From: Ariolimax columbianus
Taxonomy: Eukaryota; Mollusca; Gastropoda; Stylommatophora; Arionidae
Assembly: GCA_036924085.1 (NCBI GenBank)
Contig: JAVGWX010000018.1
Coordinates: forward strand, 21,254,964 to 21,318,963
Length of the DNA: 64,000 nt
Direction: 5' to 3'
This document shows, piece after piece, positions 1 through 9,747 of this stretch. Numbering within the stretch: position 1 is the first letter of the stretch; each line of letters starts with the position of its first letter. The notes beneath the pieces are model-generated. The model ran no database searches, was not told where the DNA came from, and saw nothing but the letters and a program-made list of their open reading frames with translations. The translations under genes and the position numbers were made by a program.

Positions 1-600
1 GATCTTTTGTGATCAAAACTGACTTGTAATATCACCAAATCTTTCCAAAATGGCGCATCTATCGTTCCCGTCAATTCCTATCCAGTGCCATTCGCTTAAT
101 CTCCGCCAATATAATACCAGTTGCCTTGGCTACATCTGCCATTGCACTTTGCCAGTCTTCTTTAAAACTGTGGGTTCCAATCCAGCGCATGTGTAATATA
201 TTGTTAGGTTTGTTTCTTAGTGTGTTTCTTATGCATCACAAATCTCTCCGTGTCCTTAACTTACTGTTATCATATTTACTACCATTTTCTAATTTATGTA
301 CTCGTACTGTTAACCATATTTGATATTGTGTATATATGGAGGTGGGGGCGACATTGGCCGTATTCTATTCTTCACAGTGGTTAGGGGAGGGCCGAGTTAA
401 GAGCAGCTTTACGGGAAAATCGGTGAAAGTAAAGGTGGCCGTTTTCCAAGAAAAAGTTGGGCCTTAACACCATATTCCCAATATTCCACACTGGCGTGTT
501 AACGAGATCTTTACTTACTTTACATAAAAAGTAACAAACGTGGACTGAGACAATTCAGATAAAGTAAAGCCACGGAGACATCTGTTGGCGAAAGAAGGTC
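1..600. other. Unassigned sequence
   Basis: I recognise no gene, RNA or repeat family here. The one short open frame (126-323, +) has no family features, no initiation context and a leucine-rich, random-looking composition. Confidence 0.5.
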
Positions 601-611
601 TTCAGTGTAGT

Positions 612-848
612 AGGGGGTGGCGTTGGCTAGTGGTTAAGTAACACGGCTCACAGCCCGAAGGTGCTGGGTTCGATCCCCATAACGTGACACTGGCCGTTAC
701 CCCGGGGAAGCAAACCCTTAGAAAATACAGGAGGAAGCACGCCCTTACATAAAATGCATGCTGAAGTCGGATGCACTGGGCCGGCAGGCGTAAAATAAAA
801 ACCGTAGTGCAACGCACACCGCCATGTGGAATAAAGAAATAATATATG
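612..848 (+). mobile_element. SINE family A, full-length copy 1
   Basis: A tRNA-like head carries an A-box-like TAGTGGTTAAG near 628 and a perfect B box, GGTTCGATCC, at 668. The body contains GGCCGTTACCCCGGGGAAG, then ATGCATGCTGAAGTCGGATG, then AAAATAAAAACCGTAGTGC, and ends in an A-rich GAATAAAGAAATAA tail. The same head and body recur at 3,232, 7,935 and 48,957 (minus), and a truncated copy lies at 12,495. Such elements are RNA polymerase III-transcribed retroposons that need a LINE for mobility. The acceptor ends do not pair, so this is not a tRNA gene. Confidence 0.88.
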
Positions 849-852
849 AGGA

Positions 853-1052
853 AGCTGCGTGGCCTAGGGGTGAAACTCGCTCGGTTTTCACAATCCCAAC
901 GTTCCGGGTTCGATTCCCACTTGTGTCTAGTTTGGCAGACACTGAGTTTTTTTTTTCTCGGGCGAATGCTCCTCCACGTACGGAAAGTAATGGCAACCTA
1001 CCGTACTGCACACTTGCCAAGAAACTTATAACAGCCAAATAGGTTCTGTAAA
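853..1052 (+). mobile_element. SINE family B, tRNA-headed
   Basis: A second, different tRNA-like head begins directly after the family A tail, with TGGCCTAGGGG as A-box-like sequence and GGTTCGATTCCC as B box at about 906. The body after a T-run (GCTCCTCCACGTACGGAAAG, CTGCACACTTGCCAAGAAAC) recurs in a copy lacking the head at 59,166-59,330. The recurrence plus Pol III boxes support a SINE; no target duplication was identified. Confidence 0.72.
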
Positions 1053-1084
1053 AGGACATGCGATTTATATATTTATATAAACGA

Positions 1085-1172
1085 TGTTTAAAAAGGACGT
1101 GAGTTAACGGAACAGTGCGCGCTTGACCTGGTCTCGGACGATCTTTCGTTAACTCACGTCCTTCTTTAAACG
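1085..1172. repeat. Short inverted repeat at the mariner breakpoint
   Basis: Two arms of about 24 bases (1,085-1,109 and 1,147-1,172) are near-perfect reverse complements around GGACGTGAGTTAACG, with a 37-base loop. The outer arm is the segment coding for KEGRELT of the transposase linker, and the inner arm is an inverted second copy of it. Confidence 0.85.
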
Positions 1173-1310
1173 CCTTTGTCCAGTTCTTCACTGTTGTCTT
1201 CGACACACTTTTTTCACCATACACCGCCTGCATTCTGCGATCAATGTCAACTGGTCGACATCCTTCAGCTGTTAGAAACCGAATCACTGCTTGCTGATCA
1301 ACTCTGGACG
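1085..1310 (-). pseudogene. Mariner-type transposase N-terminal fragment
   Basis: The minus strand reads VDQQAVIRFLTAEGCRP, then VSKTTVKNWTKAFKEGRE and DRPRPGQA. This is the paired helix-turn-helix and linker arrangement at the N terminus of mariner/SETMAR-type transposases (usual linker: WxxRFKxGRxxxxDxxRxGRP). About 60 of roughly 345 residues remain; no catalytic DDE/D segment follows. The fragment ends at an inverted repeat (1,085-1,172), after which the frame runs into unrelated SINE B sequence. This is a dead remnant. Confidence 0.75.
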
Positions 1311-1389
1311 GATTCCAATATCACACCCGCCATGTTTTCAAAGGTTTGCTTAGGAAACTATGAGTCGGGGGATAATGACATTTCGCAAA

Positions 1390-2285
1390 CTTGACGGTTG
1401 GTATGTACTGTTTACACCCGAAGTTACGTTATCATTCCCATCGTACATATGTTCACTTGGTCAGTTTGGTCCGGTTTCATTTGAACACGTCTTGTAATAA
1501 ACTGAAAGTTAGAGTTTTTTCGTTGTTTGTTTTGTTATTCGCTTCTAATAAAATCCTAAACTGGTACGCCGATCTGAACCAAGTTACGCATAATTATACT
1601 TTAGGGCGTGACTGCCTTCTTTGGTTTTGAAGTTGGAAAATAATATTTGATACAGTTTTTCGAAACGTTTCCGAAGTCAAGATGGAGAAATAAGGAAGGT
1701 GACCCCATGACCCAATTTATTTGGTTTGATGTCAAACGCATGCGTAAAAACCGTTCAAGTCCACTACTGAATTGTAGATTGGACTTAGTTACAAGGAAAT
1801 AGTTTGTGGCAGAGGATGTTTGAGGGTAGAAACTATTGCAGGGAAACGGTTTGGGATTGGTTGGCAGGAGGGGGTAGGCTGGATAAGCAGATGCTAATAA
1901 CTGGAAATGTCGTGTTAAATGTCACACTTTAGGGAGACTGGAAGGGGGAAAGGGGGGGGGGGAGAAGTTCGTGGGGGTGTAGGGAAGGGGTCTTAAAAGT
2001 CAAATACTTACGTAACTATCCCTGGAAACGCTGTGTACTACAACTAGTCTCTTTATATTAGGATTGGTTTTCTCTCCATATTATTTGAATATGATGGGGA
2101 TTTCTATATTGGACAATGGCATTGTGAAAGTAATCCTAGTGTTAATCTCTTGGTTCGTTCCTGCATTACGTTAGCTGTTATAGATAGCTTAATTGAGTTG
2201 GTGCACATCTGCCGTTGGCTGTAATCTCATCTTTCCTTTTAGTTTATAATTTAGACAGTTTATATACGAGTATATATATATACTC
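1390..2285. other. Unassigned sequence
   Basis: No gene or known repeat was recognised. There is a G-rich run near 1,945-1,985 and a short TA run at 2,268-2,283. The open frame at 1,391-1,630 has no family character. Confidence 0.5.
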
Positions 2286-2286
2286 C

Positions 2287-3225
2287 GCGGAGGGTGGTTA
2301 ACCGATGTGCGAGTCCATCATAATAGACTGAAACACTAGAGCAAAGTAGACTCGCAGCCTGTTAGGCGCCATCTATGCTGCACTGAAAAAACCCATCTTC
2401 TTGTTCTTCGTTCGTTCTCAATCTCCCACTACCAAACCCTGAGGGGGCTTAAGTAGCAGAATGTAGTCCAGAGAACTGAATGCATTGTGCCGTAGTTTAC
2501 AGCTTGGCTGCGATATTTGCACCTTTCGGTCCAACACATCCGACTTCAGCAAGCATTTTTTGAGTACCGGGTTAGCATTCCCTCTTCGATCCCTTCTCCT
2601 TAGCCAGTCTGCCCTGCTGCAGGATCACCAGGATCACCGCGTGGAGGTGTAGAAGGGTCTTGGCAGCTCTAGTTCGCTGGCCCTGACACTAGCAGTCAGC
2701 TATGGGTCACTAACCACTGCAGCTCATGCGCTGCTCAGCATCTTGATCCCGAAAAAACCCATCTAACCATGACCGGTGTTATACCATGTTACACAGTTAG
2801 TCGCCTCTTGCGGCATGCGAGGCAATGAGTCTATTCAACCAAACAAAATAATTGACTATTGAACTTGTGTATGACAAAGCCAAGAATAGCACTACTGCCT
2901 CACAGAGAGCAAGTTACAAAAGGCGACTAACTGTGTGAGACGGCATAACACCGGCCAAGGTTATATGTTTTTTTTAGAGCAGCATAGATGGCGCTTAACA
3001 GGCTGAGGCTCTACTTTATTCCAGTGTTTGAGTTTTTTAAGATAGACTAACACAGCAGTTAACCACTCCCCGCGCCATTTGTCCCAATGCCGCGAAATAA
3101 TAAGCTGCTCGAGCCTAGCCCGCTAAGTAGAAAATCCTCCAACCCAGCGATATCCAGTTCACGCCAGAGATGGGACCTGCCCCTGTGGAAGTATAGGTCG
3201 ACTAAGACTATGAATATCCTGTTCA
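2287..3225. mobile_element. Foldback (inverted-repeat) element, family G
   Basis: The left part contains GTGCGAGTCCATC, CGCAGCCTGTTAGGCGCCAT, CTATGCTGC and, after an insertion, ACACAGTTAGTCGCCT (2,795-2,810). The right part carries the reverse complement of these blocks in mirror order: AGGCGACTAACTGTGT at 2,922, then GCAGCATAGATGGCGC at 2,982 and AACAGGCTGAGGCTCTACTT. The two halves form a long, imperfect inverted repeat about a 100-base centre. A half-copy in the left-arm orientation lies at 34,590-34,890. No transposase is encoded, so a non-autonomous DNA element is the best guess. Confidence 0.7.
2399..2750 (-). mobile_element. Family C retroposon inserted in the foldback element
   Basis: Read on the minus strand, the element runs from GGGATCAAGATGCTGAGCAG through TGGCTAAGGAGAAGGGATCG, GCTGAAGTCGGATGTGTTGG and GGGAGATTGAGAACGAACG to a GAAGAACAAGA tail. 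It is flanked by an exact 14-base direct repeat, GAAAAAACCCATCT, at 2,385-2,398 and 2,751-2,764. That is a clear target-site duplication from target-primed reverse transcription. Full-length siblings are at 9,168 and 31,845. It encodes nothing. A convincing Pol III promoter is not visible, so it may be a LINE-derived rather than tRNA-derived element. Confidence 0.9.
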
Positions 3226-3231
3226 CATGTT

Positions 3232-3470
3232 GAGAGGGGGCGGCGTGGGCTAGTGGTTAAGTTGCACGGCTCACAAACAGAAGGTGCTGGGTTCGATCCC
3301 CTTCACAGCACTGGCCGTTACCCCGGGGAAGGAAATCCTTAGGAAAATGCAGGAGCAAGCAGACCCTTACATAAAATGCATGCTGAAATCGGATGCATTG
3401 GTCCGACCGGCGCAAAATAAAAACCACAGTGCAACGCACAGCATCTTGGGAAATAGAGAATAAGGTAACT
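3232..3470 (+). mobile_element. SINE family A, copy 2
   Basis: Head CTAGTGGTTAAGTTGCACGG and B box GGTTCGATCCCC (3,290) are followed by the CCGTTACCCCGGGGAAGG body and ATGCATGCTGAAATCGGATG core, as in copy 1. It is followed without a gap by the 3' part of family C, so the two may have moved as one chimera. Confidence 0.88.
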
Positions 3471-3612
3471 GTAAACTAGCAACACAACGCAAATCCGTTC
3501 TCCGGACTACATCCTGCTACTTGCAAAGCCCTGTTCAGGGCTTGGTAGCGGGAGATTGAGAATGAACGGAAAAAAAAGAGAATAACGGCGAACGCAAAAA
3601 AAAAACAAAAAA
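3471..3612 (+). mobile_element. Family C 3' segment with A-rich tail
   Basis: The segment CTGTAAACTAGCAACACAAC, CTCCGGACTACATCCTGCTA and GCGGGAGATTGAGAATGAAC matches the 3' third of family C, then ends in an A-rich stretch. The 5' two thirds are absent. Confidence 0.75.
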
Positions 3613-3945
3613 CAAAAAGTGTTGGAAAAACAAAATCGTTTTTATTATGAGGTCTTGAAACGTGGGAGATTGAGATATGCGGATGTCAACTTGGCTTCTA
3701 ACTGTCATGGCCGACGTTCCAGTTATCACAGAAGGCTTCTGTCCTGGTCTGAACGTACCACTGTTTACCAGAACCGGAACAAGTCTTTACGCTCGCCATA
3801 AATCTAATCTTAAAGGCCAGATTGAGTTTCAGAGCCAGCAACGTGGCAAGAACTCTCAGGGAGATGCGGCCTGCCGAGAGTAACTGACCACGTCAAACTA
3901 AGGGAGTGGTGGTCTATCAAAATCAATCAATCAATCAATCAAAAC
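3613..3945 (+). other. Unrecognised segment ending in an AATC repeat
   Basis: High-complexity sequence with overlapping open frames (3,619-3,801 and 3,677-3,883), ending in five copies of AATC at 3,920-3,942. A tetranucleotide run at the end of a high-complexity block resembles a retroposon tail, so this may be the 3' end of an unidentified element. I do not recognise the encoded peptides. Confidence 0.35.
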
Positions 3946-4132
3946 CGGTCAGTGTCCTGTGGAGCATAACCCTAAGTGCCAAATTATCTTGTTTGCAAAT
4001 ACATAAATGGCACTGGAAGATTTATAACGGAAATAAATATCAGAATGGCAATAGCCAAAGGCTGACATTCGGGAAACAAAGAAAAATTCTTGAAAAAAAC
4101 ATGTCCTTTGTCAGTAAAAATCAGATATAAAT

Positions 4133-4995
4133 AGCCTCCTCCTCCTTTTCCTCATCCTCCTCGTCATCCTCCTCCTCCTCCTCATCATCATCATCATTCT
4201 TCTCCTCCCCACCCTCCTCCTTCTCCTCCTCCTCATCATCATCATTCTTCTCCTCCCCACCCTCCTCCTCCTCCTCCTCCTCATCATCATCATTCTTCTT
4301 CTCCTCACCCTCCTCCTTTTCCTCATCATCCTTATCTTCATTCTCCCCCGCATCCTCTTCCTCCTCCTCCTTTTTCTTCTTCTCCTCCCCCTCCTCCTTT
4401 TCCTCATCATCCTCACCTTCATTCTCCTCCGCATCCTCCTCCACATTCTCACCCTCCTCATCCCTTTCCTCCTATTTCTCCTCCACCTCATCATCATCCT
4501 TCTCTTTCTCCTCACCCTCCTCCTCATCCTTCTCCTCCTCCTTCTTCTCCTTCTCATCATTCTTCTTCTCATTCTCCTCCTCATTATCTTCATCATCATC
4601 CTTCTCCTCATCCTCCTCCTTCTCCTCTTCATCCTCATCCTCTTCATTCTCCTCCTCATCCTCACCCTCCCCCTTTTTCTCCTCCTCCTCACCGTCCTCC
4701 TTCTCATCCTCTCCTCATCCTCCTCCTCATCCTCACCCTCCTCATTTTCACCCTCCTCCTTCTTCTCCTCCTCCTACTCTTCCCTTTCCTCCTCCTCCTC
4801 CTCTTCCCTCTCCTCCTCCTCCTCCTTCTCCTCCTCCTCTTCCCTTTCCTCCTCTTCCCTTTCCTTCTCCTCCTCCTCCGTACGCTGTCAGACGGCGACT
4901 TCAATGTGTTCACAGAAAACAGTGGTCATCGTGAGGCTGTCGTCACTGTCACAGAGCTTGTCTAGTGTTTGCAATGGCGATGACCACAAATGCGT
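4133..4995 (-). mobile_element. LINE (family R) 3' end with a giant expanded tail
   Basis: The minus strand at 4,876-4,990 reads as the last codons and 3' end of the RNase H-bearing LINE found at 18,085 and 24,255: ACTAGACAAGCTCTGTGACA, ACAGCCTCACGATGACC and TCTGACAGCGTACG. Where those copies end in a short GAA tail, this one continues into about 745 bases of CTC/TTC-type repeat (4,133-4,880). The unit is flanked by a 10-base direct repeat, AGATATAAAT, at 4,123-4,132 and 4,996-5,005, which places the whole tract inside the insertion. Long Arg/Lys/Met-rich and Glu-rich open frames over the tract are artefacts of the repeat. Confidence 0.8.
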
Positions 4996-5334
4996 AGATA
5001 TAAATTGAAGTGTTATACATAACCAATATTACTTCATGGATGTCAAAAGTGGACAATGAATTAAAAACAAGAGAAATTCGTTCCCTCTATAGAAATGCTG
5101 TTTTTTTTATGAGAATACTACGTTTACTTGGGAAAGCTATGAAATCTCATAAAGATACATTACAAGAAAGCAGTATTAAAAGCTAATTGCTAGCTACCAA
5201 AAACAATGAACAAAAAAAGTGAATTTGTCACATGCTCGACACGGATGAACTGAAAAACAGAGTGAAGACATGAAAGAGTGACGGTAAGACAGGCATATGA
5301 TCACAGAGAAAATAGATCGAGTACAATATGACAA
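4996..5334. other. Unassigned AT-rich sequence
   Basis: Apart from the target duplication at its left edge, no feature is recognised. Confidence 0.45.
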
Positions 5335-5610
5335 ACTGAATGGGAAAGCTGAATGGGAAAACTGAATTGGAAAACTGAATGGGAAAGCTGAATGGGAAAA
5401 TTGAATGGGAAAACTGAATGGGAAAACTGAACGGGGAAATAGGAAAACTGAATGGGAAAACTGAATGGGAAAACTGAACGGGGAAATAGGAAAACTTAAC
5501 GGGAAAACTGAATAGGAAAACTGAACGGAGAAATAGGAAAACTTAACCGGAAAACCGAATGGGAAAACTGAACGGGAAAACTGAATGGGAAAACTGAATC
5601 GGAAAACAGA
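5335..5610. repeat. 13-bp minisatellite
   Basis: About twenty tandem units of GAATGGGAAAACT, interspersed with variants containing GGGGAAATAGG, make up the array. Higher-order copying of the variant block is visible at 5,430-5,540. Confidence 0.9.
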
Positions 5611-5844
5611 GGTTAACTGAACAAATAAAGAACTGATGATAACTGTGGAAGAAATAATGATCTTCTGTGCGTGGCATCACACTAGATGATGATGATTTCT
5701 TTCTCAAATTCTCTTCTGAATTTGTGTTTTGGTCTTTCTGCACTTCTTGTACCCTAGACATTCCAGAAAACGAAACTGCCTTGCAATACTATGGACTAGA
5801 TTTCTTTATGTGAAATGACTTAGATGCTGGTATATACGTGTATA

Positions 5845-7039
5845 CGAGGGGCGTTCAAATCAAACAGGGACCTTTTAAAAGGAAAACAACTGTGTTTTTT
5901 CAAATAGTCAAAATGTCATTTATTTTTCAATATAATCTCCTGCAACGTTGATTCACTTATCCCAGCGTTTAAGTAATAATCGAAAAGCTTCAGCGTAGAA
6001 AGATTTGTCAGTATGTCTGAACCAATTCCCGGACAGCCTGTTTCACTTCGTCATCAGTGCTGAAATGCTAACCTCCCAGGAATTTTTGTAGGGGTTCAAA
6101 CCGATGGAAATCGCTAGCAGCGAGATCTTGACTGTACGATGGATGTGACAATACCTCCCAGCCGAGTTGCTGCAAATGGCACATGGTGCTGTGAGCCGTA
6201 TGAAGCCGAACGTTATCTCACAGGAGCCGGAATGCCGTTTGGGGTCAAACAAGGTCGGGATCATCACTCGCAGATGTACGACCATCTCTAAAACGTTTAC
6301 ACCATGCAAATGTTTTACTGCGGCCAAGTGCCTAATTTTATTTTCATATGGTCAAAATGCCATTTATTTATCGATATAATCTCCTGCAACGTTGATGCAC
6401 TTTTCCCAGCGTTTAAGGAATGCTTGAAAAGCTTCAGCGTAGAAAGATTTTTCAGTATATCTGAACCAATCCAGGACAGCCTGTTTCACTTCGTCAAAAG
6501 TGATGATATGCTGACCTCCCGGAAATTCTTTTAGGGGTCCAAACAGGTGGAAATCGCTTGAAGCAAGGTCTGGGCTGTAAGGTGGGTGTGGCAATACGTC
6601 CCAGCCGAGCTGCTGCAGATGGCACATAATGTGAGGAGACATATGAAGTCAAAGGCGGAAAGTTGTCTTGGCACCCTGCGTACACTAACATTCCAAAAAT
6701 GAAAATGTTCATCAATAATCACTCTCGTATGTACGGCCTTTTCTAAAACGTTTACACCATCCAAATGTCTTACTGCATCTGCGTGTCTCATCACCGCAGT
6801 GTGATTGCAGTATTTTGTAAATTTCTGCAGGGTTCACGACTTCTTTCACAAGAAACATCTTCACAACACGCTGTTCCATGCAAGAACTAACAGTGTTGTC
6901 CGTCATTTGTATTTATCTGTCACGTGACTGGCCATAGGCAAGTGAGCTAACTAGCACAAATGATAGTACTTCCAGCACGCTATAACCCATTCAGGTTAAA
7001 CTAGAATAGAAATTCCCGGTTAAATTTGAACGCCCATCG
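5845..7039 (-). mobile_element. Rearranged mariner element
   Basis: Terminal inverted repeats CGAGGGGCGTTCAAAT (5,845, preceded by TA) and its near complement TTTGAACGCCCATCG (to 7,039) delimit it. On the minus strand, 6,906-6,712 encodes the N-terminal helix-turn-helix region (KTFGWCKRFRKGRTYESDY). At 6,627-6,370 lies the C-terminal catalytic part (HPPYSPDLASSDFHLFGPLK, then DEVKQAVLDWF), which holds the third acidic residue of the DD34D triad. The centre with the first two acidic residues is missing. The region 5,890-6,345 is a second, more diverged copy of the same HTH-to-C-terminus junction, so the element contains a partial internal tandem duplication. It is inactive. Confidence 0.85.
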
Positions 7040-7070
7040 TGTGTGTGTGTGTGTGTATGTGTGTGTGTAA

Positions 7071-7137
<67 letters not shown>
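7040..7137. repeat. (GT)n(TA)n microsatellite
   Basis: A GT run of about 40 bases is followed by about 60 bases of perfect TA, directly abutting the mariner terminus. The expected TA flank of the element has been absorbed into the run. Confidence 0.95.
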
Positions 7138-7934
7138 GCAGGGGGTAGCGAGGTCTGGACTGGACGTTCCGCTCGTTAAAGTAAAGTGAAGCGTCTGATA
7201 TAGCCTCTCCTTTCCAGGTGTAGAGATCGCCGCTGGATTCACAGTTCGGCTTGCCGTTCAGGAGTTTCCATGTCAATGGCCTCTTCTACATTGTTGTGTC
7301 TCCAGTAGCACCTTCATGGGGGGAGGGGGGGGGGGTGGCTATTTCTTACAGAGCCTGCTGTGGGGTGCGGCCGAGTACCAGACGGTATAACTGGGCGGAC
7401 AGATTGGGCTCATTAGCCTTGTTTGGCAGCCAATCTAAGAGAAGTTGAACTCCTGACTCTAAACCTTGGTAGACGATGCTCTTTAGCCTGTTCAGGTAGT
7501 TTGCCTAGACGAGGAGAAACTCTGATTTTAAACCCACAAGTCCCAGAGAGTGCTGGCTAGTCTTGGGACAATGAGAGTATCATCGGATGTCTCGAGTCAC
7601 TAGCATCTGCGGGCAACGACTCCACTGCCTTGTGGAAACATCGGGAGAGGGTAGGGCTACGGGAGTAAACCCAGACAGAAAATCCGGAGTGTTAGCACCT
7701 AAGGTGGATGGTTTCAAAATTGCGAACTCATTCCGGCAGCTCCTTCAGCTGAGCTGGTGCCAAATTGTCATGCTTTGCATTCCTTTGGATTACACCAGCG
7801 AGGCCGAGAGAGAATCCTGCAGTTTGGTAAGCCCAGGGTCTCTATATTCAGCGCCCTGGCTTGCGCCATCAGAGGCTACTCACAGGGTGCCGCGAGCATG
7901 GTCTGCATAGACTGAGACGCCTATGAATGGATAA
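7138..7934. other. Unassigned; one 107-codon open frame
   Basis: The frame 7,587-7,910 (+) is high-complexity and not a repeat translation (it contains GQRLHCLVETSGEGRATG and LAPKVDGFKIANSF). I do not recognise it. A 5' leader of a LINE or a degraded host exon are both possible. A G-run sits at 7,320-7,337. Confidence 0.35.
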
Positions 7935-8180
7935 ATGGGTGGGGGACGGCGTGTACTAGTGGTTAAGTGACACGGCTCACAACCCAAAGATGCTGGGTTC
8001 GATCCTGATCACAGCACCGGCCGTTACCCCGGGGAAGTAAACCCTTATAAAATGCAGGAGGAAGCAAACCCTTACATAAATTGAATGCTGAAGTCGGATC
8101 CACTGGGCCGACAGGTACAACATAAAAACCACAGTTCAACGCACACCGCCTTGTGGATTAATAAGAAATAAGGCGAACGC
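7935..8180 (+). mobile_element. SINE family A, copy 3
   Basis: CTAGTGGTTAAGTGACACGG and GGTTCGATCCTG give the two Pol III boxes. The body GGCCGTTACCCCGGGGAAGT and core GAATGCTGAAGTCGGATCC follow, ending in an AATAAGAAATAAGGCGAACG tail. It is full length with modest divergence from copies 1 and 2. Confidence 0.9.
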
Positions 8181-8439
8181 CCCCAAAAAATGGAAAATAA
8201 ACCAAAATAAAAATAGATGTGTGTATTTGTTTTTGTGTGTATATATATATATATTAATGGTAAAATAGTAAGATGCCCAGAAAATCTGGAAATAATAACG
8301 CCTGACAGAAGACATAACAATTATTTGTTAAGGACCTATGCTACACAGTGAGTTAAATGGTTTTCATTGATTCAAATGCATAGTAGTCAAACTTCAATAC
8401 TCTTCCATCTCTACCATACTGATAAGCAGCGATGGGCCT

Positions 8440-8645
8440 GTATGTTTTTTTGTCGGTGCACATTTTTGTCGGTGCACATTTTTGTTGTTGCACATTTTTG
8501 TCGGTGCACATTTTTGTCGGTGCACATTTTTGTTGTTGCACATTTTTGTCGGTGCACATTTTTGTTGCACATTTTTGTTATTGCACATTTTTGTCGGTGC
8601 ACATTTTTGTTGTTGCACATTTTTGTTGTTGCACATTTTTTGCTA
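8440..8645. repeat. 17-bp minisatellite
   Basis: Two alternating 17-base variants, TGTCGGTGCACATTTTT and TGTTGTTGCACATTTTT, occur about twelve times. All three minus frames stay open because the unit contains no stop in any frame; the Cys/Asn/Lys-rich translations are not genes. Confidence 0.95.
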
Positions 8646-8964
8646 CAAGTGGTATTGATGTTGTTAATCTGGTTTGTATCATTTTGTGATGAGCATAAAA
8701 TGGAGTGAACTACACATTTGCCCTCCGTCAAGAGGTCCACAATCAAAAATAAAAAAAACAAAAAACCTTTTTTTTTCTTTCGACATTTTATATTTGCGTA
8801 TCAGAATCATTTTAGAAAATGACGTGTGTAGCAGTCGTTCTAGCTGCTCAGCCGTCTTACCACGGTCATAATGAGATTGGTTTGAGTGTTTTGTTGAAAA
8901 TTATTTTTTAATATATTTTGTTTTGCACATGATAATGATAACATTAAAAAAATATGAACCACAC

Positions 8965-9167
8965 AAATGATAACAGTTTCCAAATGTGAATATACAATTG
9001 ATAACAGTTTTCAAATGTGAATATAAAATTGATAACAGTTTTCAAATGTGAATATAACAATTATAACAGTTTTCAAATGTGAATATAAAATTGATAACAG
9101 TTTTGGAATGTGAATATAAAATTGATAAAAGTTTGCAAATGTGAATATGACAGTGATAACAGTTTTC
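8965..9167. repeat. 31-bp minisatellite
   Basis: About six units of GATAACAGTTTTCAAATGTG plus AATATAAAATT make up the array. It is interrupted on the right by a family C insertion at 9,168 and resumes weakly after 9,527. Confidence 0.92.
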
Positions 9168-9526
9168 GGGATCAAGACGCTGAGCAGCGCATGAGCTGCA
9201 GTGGTCAGCGACCCATAGCTGACTGCTAGCGTCAGGGCCAGCAAACCATAGCTGCCAAGACCCTTCTACACCTCCTCGTGGTGATCCTGGATAACAGGCT
9301 GCAACAGAGCAGACTGGCTAAGGAGAAGGGATCGAAGAGGGAATGCTATCCCAGGGCTAAAAAAATGCTCGCTGAAGTCGGATGTGTTGGACCGAAAGGT
9401 GCAAATATCGCAGTCAAGCTGTAAACTACGACGCAACGCATTTCGTTCTCTGGACTACATTCTGCTACTTAAGCCCTTTCAGGGTTTGGTAGCAGGAGAT
9501 TGAGAACGAATGCAGAAGAAGGAGAA
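9168..9526 (+). mobile_element. Family C retroposon, full length
   Basis: It starts GGGATCAAGACGCTGAGCAG and passes through CTGGCTAAGGAGAAGGGATC and GCTGAAGTCGGATGTGTTGG. It ends GGAGATTGAGAACGAATG with a GAAGAAGGAGAA tail. The flanks GATAACAGTTTTC (9,155-9,167) and GATAACAGTCTTC (9,527-9,539) look like a 13-base target duplication with one change. Because the target is itself a minisatellite with this motif, the duplication is less certain than at 2,399. Confidence 0.88.
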
Positions 9527-9747
9527 GATAACAGTCTTCAAATATGATTTTAAAAATAACAGTAACAATTTCACACTTTCAACCAATTTGAAAAAAGATG
9601 GGAGGAGCTGGAGAGGGGGTGGGGTGGGGGTGGGGGGGGAGGTCGCATGACATTTAGCCGTAATATTTGCTAAGTATGGTTTGTCTGATTAAGAATTGGT
9701 CCATACAAATGTGGTCTTCGATCTCTCCGAATCTCTTATTTTTTGGT

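Noticed and set aside
4111..4913. Long Arg/Lys/Met-rich and Glu/Asp-rich open frames on the minus strand
   Set aside because: They are translations of the CTC/TTC repeat tract that forms the expanded LINE tail; several frames are open at once and no unique coding sequence is included.
8353..8761. Cys/Asn/Lys repeat proteins on the minus strand resembling metal-binding or antifreeze-like repeats
   Set aside because: They come from a 17-bp minisatellite open in all three frames; no start context, splice signal or flanking coding sequence was found.
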